Source: Zygnema cylindricum (Eukaryota > Streptophyta > Zygnematophyceae > Zygnematales > Zygnemataceae). From it: 64,000 nucleotides of DNA. Below, piece after piece: positions 1 to 9,300 of the stretch. The stretch is from the NCBI GenBank assembly GCA_037447655.1, contig JBBHKE010000295.1:123576-187575 (forward strand), in the 5' to 3' direction. Under the pieces are notes generated by a model that was given only the letters and a program-made list of their open reading frames with translations, did not search any database and had not been told where the DNA came from. Within the stretch, counting starts at the first letter, position 1; every line of letters begins with the position of its first letter. Position numbers and translations under genes: made by a program.

Positions 1-11
1 AAATTAGCGGC

Positions 12-118
12 ACTGACTGTCGCCTCTGTAATGAAGGCTGACAGTTAAACTTTTAACGCTAAGAAAGATAAATCGAGGCACTTACTGCCGCCTCTGTAAT
101 GAAGATTGTCTGTTTAAC
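12..118 (-). repeat. Tandem partial duplication of an exon end and splice donor
   Basis: Bases 12-50 repeat 82-118 with few changes (both contain CGCCTCTGTAATGAAG). The copies are about 70 bases apart and cover the last codons of the exon at 86-321 and its donor. In the distal copy the donor reads GTCAGT rather than GTAAGT. Confidence 0.6.
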
Positions 119-321
119 AACCACCGTAACTTCAGCGCAAGTTCCCGCCTGATCCTGCGATTCCACGAGCTCCAAAAAAGAAGCCAAAAATGCGTGTCCC
201 GCGTTCAAATACCCTTGAGATCTCAAGAGTTCTGTATTGTTCTGCCAGGTTGCATACAGAGACTGGACTTTGGCAATATTCAATGCCGGCGAGCCAGGTG
301 GCACGGAGGAAGGGTTCCATC
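86..321 (-). CDS. Exon: leftmost visible exon of the modular protein
   Basis: It begins GWNPSSVPPGSPALN after a GACAG acceptor in phase 1 and continues through SLYATWQNNTELL to TIFITEAA. The donor is GTAAGT in phase 0, so the gene probably continues left of the window. A partial copy of this exon end lies at 12-50. Confidence 0.5.
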
Positions 322-3300
322 CTGTCAATCCCAAAATGAGAAATCGAATTAATAAGTAGATAATTCCTTACAATATCCGACATCAATTGGGGAACACACA
401 TTATGAGGATTTTTTACAGGAGGCTAGGAGTTCGTGACAGAAGGGAGTTCGTGAGAGGGGCCGGGTACAATTGATTTATAAAATATTTCCTTATCAATAT
501 CCCTATCGAGAGAACAATTCTGTCAATCAAGCTGATAAAGGCATGTCTATTTCACCGACCCACTTGATCAGCCTCTCCGTTCAAAGGATATAACTCTCAC
601 CAGATACACCCATCTCCACAAATCTAATTTTCTTCAATTCACCATCTCAGAAAAAATAGAACTTCTATGAGAATCCATCTTATGTTCACTCTTGGGGTTC
701 CTTTATATTGCTCACCTCCATTCCATCTCGTTAGGAATCTTTGCCGATAGGCGACACCCACATAGGAGTTAAAAGTGGAATTTAAGAGCTTTTGACTCTC
801 TGTATTTGATATAAGAATTCCTCTTTCCGAGTTGTCTGCTATAGATTCGACAAAAAGAGCGGTCCAATTGGAACCCATGGAAGAGCTCTGGTTAAGTTTC
901 AGCCATTCAGGGGCATCTTCCACTCCAAAATATTCATTAAAAAGATCGATTTCCACCTGGCTCATTCCTGTAGAACAAAAAATATGACAATTTTTCAATA
1001 ATTTTTTTTTTTGCTTATCTAAGATAATTTGAGAAGGCTTCAAATGATGCTGCTGAAATGTTTTTGGGAAATCATTTTTGATTTTTATGTCTTGAAATTT
1101 TATAATATTGGTGGTTAAATACTTCCTTGGACGAGGTTTGATTTCTTGTATGTTTTCTAAGGGATGGCCCCATCGGTTATCGTCCGATAAAATAACAACT
1201 AGGAATATGTGATCAGGAATTTTCTGACTATGATATAAGAATTTAAGATGAGGATGCGTTTAAGTTTGATGGGGCAAGTGCATTTCAAAATCCAAAATCT
1301 CTATGAGGCAAGTGTAACTACCTTGGAAGAAAGAAAGAGCGAGGGAGAAACAAAAGATGAGAGAGATGAGATAGGAGAGAGGGGAAAGAGAGGCGGGAGA
1401 GAGAGAGCAACAGAGAGAGAGAGAGAGAGAGAGAGGGAAAAACAAGAGATATCACCTTGATAGAACTTGACAACTTTGGCGGCTGGAGTGTTAAGATCCA
1501 GAAATCCCCCACTGCTCAAAAGCCTTCGTCTTCTGCCACTGGGTGTTTCAAGTCCTCCAAAAACACATTCGACTAATCCAGTGAGGACGCACTTGACAAG
1601 AAGGTTGGGAATCAAACCGACTGCAGTACTAACTGCATCATGGATACAGTTAGTCGATAATGTTTCGGATGAAATTACTGGAGGACGTCCCGAAATTGCC
1701 GAACCAATGTTGCTTCCAACACCAAATGCGCATCTTTCGTTTTTAACTTCACTCGCGATTTTGACCACCCGAACAAGATTTTGGAAGTTACTACTTTCAA
1801 CCCCATTGGCTTGAACATCAAGCCCAAGCTCGATAAGAAACTGAAGCCATTCAGGTAGAAAGCATTCCACCAGCCCCTTTAGACCCGCGTTCACACACTG
1901 ATCGCAGCTAAACGGAATTGATATCTGTCGAATTCCCAAGCCCCCCATTGGAAACCTCAGAAGCAAGTTCCGGATATGAATTGCAGTAGGGCTCAGCAAA
2001 AAATTGACATGATTTTCTTTGATAATAATCGCAATCGCGGCTTATTGCTTTTAGCATTGTCATTAGTTTTTGGCTTTCAATGTCGTTAAAGTCGCCCGAT
2101 AGTTCCCATATTTTCCTTAAAAGTTGACAACCAAGAGCTACGAGTGTTGTAATGTTGTGTGAAAAGCCTGAGATAGACCAATGAAAAAATAAAAATTGAA
2201 AGGAAAAAGTATTACTTATTGCAATTGGCGATGTCGTCACCTTGCCTGAATCACAGCTATAGTCCCTTTACCTGAATTACAGTCGGTGGCGGTATATAAA
2301 CGGGTCGTATATATACCGGTACCGTTCCATAACCATAAGACTGAAATGTGGGAATTGGGAAAGGCTGAAGAGGACAAGCTTTTGCTCCAATGACAGTGAC
2401 AGTGAGGTCGCAGATTAGTCCATCGCAAATATAACACCATATGCCGCTCATGACTATGACGTCACAAGAACCACTGGATACACAAAAAACGGAAGTTAAA
2501 ATGCACAATTATGGACACCAACGAACTGAAATCAAAAGATTTTCTACGCATTTATGCGATGAAAAAGTGATTCAGTGATTCGCTGACACTTACCATTACG
2601 GGTTAAAAATGTTCAAGAAAATGGAAGGTGTGAAGCTCAAAAGCAAAGAACACCGTCATAAGCCCTTCTTTTTTATTTTTTTTCGTATCTTTTGTATGAT
2701 CTTTGTAAATGGAATCATTTGTTTTTGAAATTGATGGCAGTGGAGGAAAAGAAAATCCTGTAAATAGCGGTGGCTAGATATTTGCAACACCAGATATCTA
2801 TGGGTTTTAAAGCATACGAAGAACCGGCAACCTTGTCATTTAAATCGCTAAAATGAGTGAAAACCATTAAAGAAGAGAAAAAACCAAATAAGGTTGAAAT
2901 TCTCTTCTCATCAAAAACGTCAGCCATAAGAAAGAAAAACAATTGCCCTCCATCATTGATTCTCCTAAATGTTAAAAAGTTTACCTGCTAAGCTGCGACT
3001 GAACTCTTGGAGTGGCCCGCACTGGAATAAGGAAACTTGTCAAAGCGGGAAGAGTTCCAATATTTGTATTTTTTTCCGGAACAAATACAAAATTTGGGTT
3101 ATCCGTTGGAAGCAACAGTTCCGTGTTTGTAGCTGTAATAAGGCAAAAATATTCTCAAGTTTCAGTATATCAATGTTTATGAATTTTGAATTTTCTTAAA
3201 ACTAAGGTTTACTAAAGTCTACAAGAGAAAAGAACTGCTTAGAAAGGAAATTATTGTCAAATTTCACACGTTTAATTTTTTAAACTTGAAAAAGACAGAG

Positions 3301-6300
3301 AGATCGGACGGATAAAAACAGTTGAGGGCGTAAATTATTCTTTTGCAGTAAACGAACTGAGAAAAAAGTGTCTGGAGAAAACAATAATCATATAATTACA
3401 ACATTTGGAGATCATCAATCTTAACTGGAGTAAGAATCGTAAAACTCATCAGATGTCATCCCTTAATTCTTTAGACAACAGCATTATGCGTACATACAAA
3501 GAAATAATGCCGTTAACTAAATTAATTTACGTAACCGCCCCTACTACCATTGATATGGTTCAAATTTGTTGTCAAAAAGCCAGTTTGATCCACATCACTA
3601 CACCGCTAATCGTTATCAGTGTTAATACTAATAACAATTACCGATGTGTATGGCTGGAAAACGTTAATTTAGTAATTGGTTAGGACCAGACATCATATCA
3701 TGGAATCCAAATTTCAGTTTTTTACTGCTAGCATGGTCTACATTAAGAAGAGTACTGCGATTAGGTCCACACTCACGATGGTAAAGCTGCGAATAAATAG
3801 AAGCTAGCATATTTGATGTGGGTTTAGTAATCCATTTGGACCACACCATATAATGTGAAGAAGTCAAACTTTTAGTTATCTTCACTAATGTGGTGTATGT
3901 TAACTATGGCACAAGGTACACTATAAAGCATGAAAGCGGTGTGACACAACATATTCAAAACATGAACCAAACTATCTATTTCCATCTTTTAAAAAAATAA
4001 AAAAAGTTTGAAGGCTACAAGACTTAGCTGCAATAAGTCCTACATTTGTGACATTATACACAATTCTTGGGTTTGCCATAACGTATTCGTAGGAAAGGTA
4101 AGAGGGCTCAACTACCACCACTGGAGCTGGCACTCTGTTCCAAAAAAACGGCAAAACAGAATAAACAATCAATTACCAAAGTGATGCAACCTTTGATTCA
4201 TGGGTGTACTTTGGGTCATTCAATCACATTCCTTCCTTTAAACAAAAAAACTGGTAACGCAAAACTTTTTAAAAGAGGGGTTGATAAAATCCTCGTAAAA
4301 CAATTTTCTATCAAATTTCCTACCTTGTAGAGAAGGCCAACGTGAGTGTGATTGTGTCCTCTTCCACAAACGTGGTAGGAACCGCAGTAAAAGAAACAGT
4401 AACCAGTTGACGTTTTAAAAATAAAGGGACGACTTGAGTAGACCCATCCGCATATTTCACCTACAAAAAAAAATTACGCCAATTTTCTCGGGATAAACTA
4501 AAGATTCCACCCGATTGATTCCAATCTCGGCTTCCTTCCACACTCCCCATTTCCCTTCCTCCCGTTTCCTTTTCTTCTCAACTCACTACCCAGTATCCGC
4601 TTATCCACCTCATTTCCCCTCCACTTCTCGTCATCTCCATTTCTCTTAATAGCATTTCTCTTACACTTTTTCCACTCAGCCGTTGGCATTTATTTTATGC
4701 TCAATGTGAACCACTTTACAAGCCCAATCACATTACACTTGTTTTTTTTTCTTTTGTAAGAATCTAAATTCTTTGATTTAGAGGTTTTAGAAATACTTGA
4801 AAACAATTTGTAACACAAAATGTTCAACGATGATAAATAAATTTGACATTTTTTCGACAATTTCAACTTTCAAGCTCGACAGCTTTCTTGATACTTCACA
4901 TAATATAGATTTTCTGAATTCGTCGGATCCCTATTTTCTTCTGTTTAACCGTGACAAAATTCACAATATTTCACAACCGTTTTCTCTGTATATCACAAGG
5001 GCAACTGTCGTGGCCCACATCTTCAATGACATACAGAAATAGGTGGTACAAAGAGAGATAGTGTAGATATAGATAAAAGAGAAGGATGAAAAAAAGGTTT
5101 ACCATCCACACATACCTTGGAGGCTGTTCCATGATTAGGCGCGGACCCTTTAATAATATAAAGCCCATTAGCAAACCCCGTAAGCGTCACTGTCCCATTA
5201 GAAGGTGAAACCTGACTCGCAATTACTGTCCCGTCAGAATCTGTGAGGGAGACAGTGGCTCCAGCCAATAAGGGTAAGCCGTCAGCAAAATAAGTATACT
5301 CGTCCTGAACTTGAACAATAAAAATCGAACTTCCTGGGGTCGAATTGGACACAACCGTAATTTGGAGTGGAATTTGGAAAGATAGGACACCGGAGCCCAC
5401 ATTGAGGGAAGCCGCAAAAACGCGGCCAGGCTGAGCAGTTTCTGGGATTGCTCCAAGGACTGTGACAGATGTCACACCTCCGGATGGAATGGGTGCGAGA
5501 GGTGAAGGTGTGGCGAGAGTGAAAATGGAACTTGTGGGAGTAATAGAAAGTGGAATAGTTGGTGAATACCCGAGTAAAGCGACATTGGAAATAGAGACGT
5601 CAAAAGTTAATACTGTACCAGCGACACCAGAGCCAGATAGATACAAAGGACTCGCAGACACTTGGAGAGAAGGGGCCTCGACTTTCACCGAAAAAGAGAG
5701 AGAGGCGTTTGTACCCTCGTTAGACCTGAAAAATAGAGTGTTGCTTGGGGACCCAAGGATTGTGAAGTTTGACCAGGAATTAAAGTGAAATTAACATATG
5801 TTGTTTCACCTGCTGCCAATGAGGATTTTTCAATGGAGGCTGTGGCTAGAATTCCAGACCCTTGGGCCATTCTCACAGTAACTGTGACACCTGTCACATC
5901 CAAACCTCCAGTGTTTGTGATACTGGCAAAACTTGATATAACAGAGGTAAAATTTGTTGGAATCTTCAGAAGAAGCCCGGATCCTTCCTACTGGACAGTT
6001 GGAGAGACGAATTTGGCAAACAAGCCTTGAAAATCAAAGTTGTCTTGCGGAACACTATCTCGTGCAGGGTAAGTCAAATTACTCGGGTGTCCGGAAAACA
6101 CATTAAATGTTCCTGCCATTGTTGAAATAGGGTCGAAATTCCCTTGAAAATTTCCGTTCGTATCCGTAGTGATTGTTGAGATCACATTTTGTAGTTCGTT
6201 GTTCGATGAAGTTATAAAAATGATTACTGGCGATCCGATCGGCACTGCGCGAAGTGGTGAGACTGGAGAAGCTGTACCGAGAAACGAAACCCGTTGAGCA

Positions 6301-9300
6301 TACGGAAAAAGACGTTTTGTGCCTTGAATCCTTACCGTAGCTGTGTAGGGAAGTGGAACCACAACTTGCCACGTGTAAACATCAGATCCTATGGTATTTA
6401 CTGCGACAAGTACAACTGGTACAGCTTGTCCTGTACTGGCTACAACCCTCCAGGAAATGACACCTGTCAAATCATCGATTGTCATTCCTAACGGGGCAGA
6501 ATTAAGTCTCCATTGAATAGGAGTTGTCCCACTTTCTATTTTTGGGGAAATGGTATAATTTGTGCCAGATGACACAGTAATAGTGGTGTCCCTTCCAGGA
6601 ATCCCTAATGTGGAAATAACTGGAGGAATCAATTGAACACTACAATTGTCCCCGTAGAAAGTTGGAGAACAAATACAAACTCCTGCGCTACAAACTCCTT
6701 TTCCGGAACAGGAAGGAGTTCCCGGACAAGGTCCATAGTATGTTAAACGGTTAGAAGCAATAATTTCATACCTCTGCCCTTGAAAAAGTGCCGAAATTCC
6801 AACGGTAACGGAATTTCCGGCGGTTCCGCTCGTAAAATTGCATATAAGAGAGCTAAAAGAAACAAATTCGCTTGTCTTTTTTGTACCCCATTCGCAAGAC
6901 ACATATAAATTGTAGTGGAATAAAATCCACTACCAATTATGGTGATGGGTCCTCCACTAGTGAAGATAGAAGGTGGAGAGAAACCCAAAACGGAGAACAG
7001 GATAGGGGGGGGAGGGGGAGAGGGCGGAGGACTAGGAGGAGGAGGAGGGGAAGGTGGAGGTGGAGGAGGAGATGGTGGAGGACTTCGAGGAGGTGGGGGA
7101 ACAGGGGGTGATGGTGGAGGGGATGGTGATGGAGGGGGAGGAGGAGGCGATGGGGGAGGAGAGGGAGGTGGACGGGGAGGAGGAGATGGAGGTGGAGATG
7201 GCGGAGGAGAAGGAGGTGGACTTGGAGGAGGAGGTCGTGGAGGAGGTGATGGTGGAGGATTCGGGGGAGGAGGGAAAGGAGGTGGACGTGGGGGCGGAGA
7301 CGGAGGAGGGCGAGGAGGAGAGAGAGGGGGAGGCCTTGGAGGAGGAGGTCTAGGAGGAGGTGACGGGGGAGGACTTGGTGGTGGACTGGGAGGTGGTGGA
7401 TACGCTTGAAAAAACAAACACGTGGGGGTAAAAAATAGTAATTTTTTAGTATCCTTTGGTCAAACCATCTATATGTTCGTCAGAATTAATCTACATAAGA
7501 ATAATTATTTTCTATTTGGCATCCACACAAAAGTTAAAAGTGAGTAAATTTTCAGACAATGAAAAATCCTATCAAAGACATGACATGTTCAACAAAATTG
7601 GAAAGATGTCAATCAATGCACAATAAGGATACAAGGCACAGCTGGCAATTAGATGGATTGGAAGTAAGAAAAACTAAGCGCTCGTATAAAAGGTTAAGTA
7701 ATACGCTGCAAAAATTCGGACACAAGAGAAAATGTTAGATATCATGAAAACTTTAGATGGATACGAGAGGAAGGGAGAGCGTGAATCTCTTAATGTTGGA
7801 AGGAAAGGTAAAAAACATGCTGCGTAAACCTTTGTACAATAGATATTCCAACAAAGGCACGTGAATTCCAGGTTTGAACTGACTGCATTAATGCATTGGT
7901 ATTGTGTTTGTTTACATGATAGTTGGAACAAATTATGAAAAGAAAAGAACTTCCATTATAGAAACCCAAAAATTTGAAGAGGAAAAAAACCGTTGGAAAA
8001 ATAGGTTTTTGACAGAAAGAATCTATTGCTGGTCAATGAGGACGCCCATATTGCTGAACGAAAATTCTTACCTGGCCACCAACTAATAAAGCTCCAGCTC
8101 TGAATCTCGTGCAAGTCAGAACATCCTCCTGTTGCTGCCGTGAATCCAACATATGCTGACGTCACCAAGCCACAAGTAGAACAATAGGATGGTCGTAAAA
8201 GATCGCAAAGTGCACTTTCGTAAACAAATAAAGGGGTTGAAGGTTTTTCGTCCAAACTTAAATAGACCTTCCAAATGTGTGATTCCCCATCGTATTCCAC
8301 CCAAGCGTATAAAGTTTCCCCAAAACTACCAAGAAGTGATGCCACCACAGGGTTCCATGAGGTCCATTCAAAAGACTTCCGTATTGCAACAAAAGGACTT
8401 CCAGGTTCTCCAGGATTAGTGTACGTGTCAAATGCCACAGCAACACTTCCAACTTTAGAGGGATCGTCATATCCATACCCAAGTGAACCCCCATAATACT
8501 GTCCGAATTTATTGACGTCCCCATTGGAAGCAAGGAGAACTAAGGCGAAACCATCCGCGTGGCAGTGGCAGCATCGGCTCTGACCAATTTTAAAAGAAAA
8601 ATTGGTCTCAAATGAGGCTTCTTGGCACGAATTATCTGATCTATCCCACAAAAGCTCAACAGGATATGGATAGAAAAACTGTCCAGCTTTCCCATATTCG
8701 TCGGGTGTGAGTGCAATTGAAGGGGGGTTGAGGACCGCATCACGTTGGATAATGAGAGGAATGGATTGATTAAAACTGGTGTAAGAGAAGCTTAAACGGG
8801 TTGATAGACCTGGAAAAAATAAAATAAAATAGTTATTGGAGATATTCCAATCGCATCTGCTTTACTCCCTATTTCATGTCTAGATAAATAATAGAGAACA
8901 CATTTCAAAAATTTACTTTACGAGTTATGTGAATTTTTTTGATAAACATTGATTTATTGTCTTGTTATAAACGTAGATAGTAGTTGCACCGAAACCTCTG
9001 TCAAATGCTTTCAATGCATTCCTTGAAATGTGTCAAAATATGAGCGGAATAATATGGACTGTAAATGATGGACCTACCCCTCTAGTAAAATGCAGGGCAG
9101 TTTGGCAAGTGGCTGGTATTCTTGCAAAAAAATTGCTCTAAGAATAGTTTTGTGCAGTAAATAAACAATGTCATTTGCATTGATTTCTACTTTAAATATT
9201 GAGTGTTAATGAAAATGTTCCACCCCACCTTACAGTATTGTAGTTCTCTTTGGGGAATGTAAACAAACATACCTCCAGAGGGACCAATCAACACTATGAT

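Noticed and set aside
1260-1324. A small terminal exon ending the modular gene
   Set aside because: The phase fits, but the exon at 716-967 fits too, has better splice signals and much longer protein-like sequence, so the gene probably continues.
2715-2942. An extra exon between 2,985 and 2,473
   Set aside because: Joining 2,985-3,132 directly to 2,272-2,473 keeps phase and gives a sensible protein; the ORF between has no good donor.
6939-7409. Plus-strand Gly-rich ORF
   Set aside because: It is the antisense of the Ser-Pro rod, whose frame continues on both sides into spliced exons with recognisable domains.
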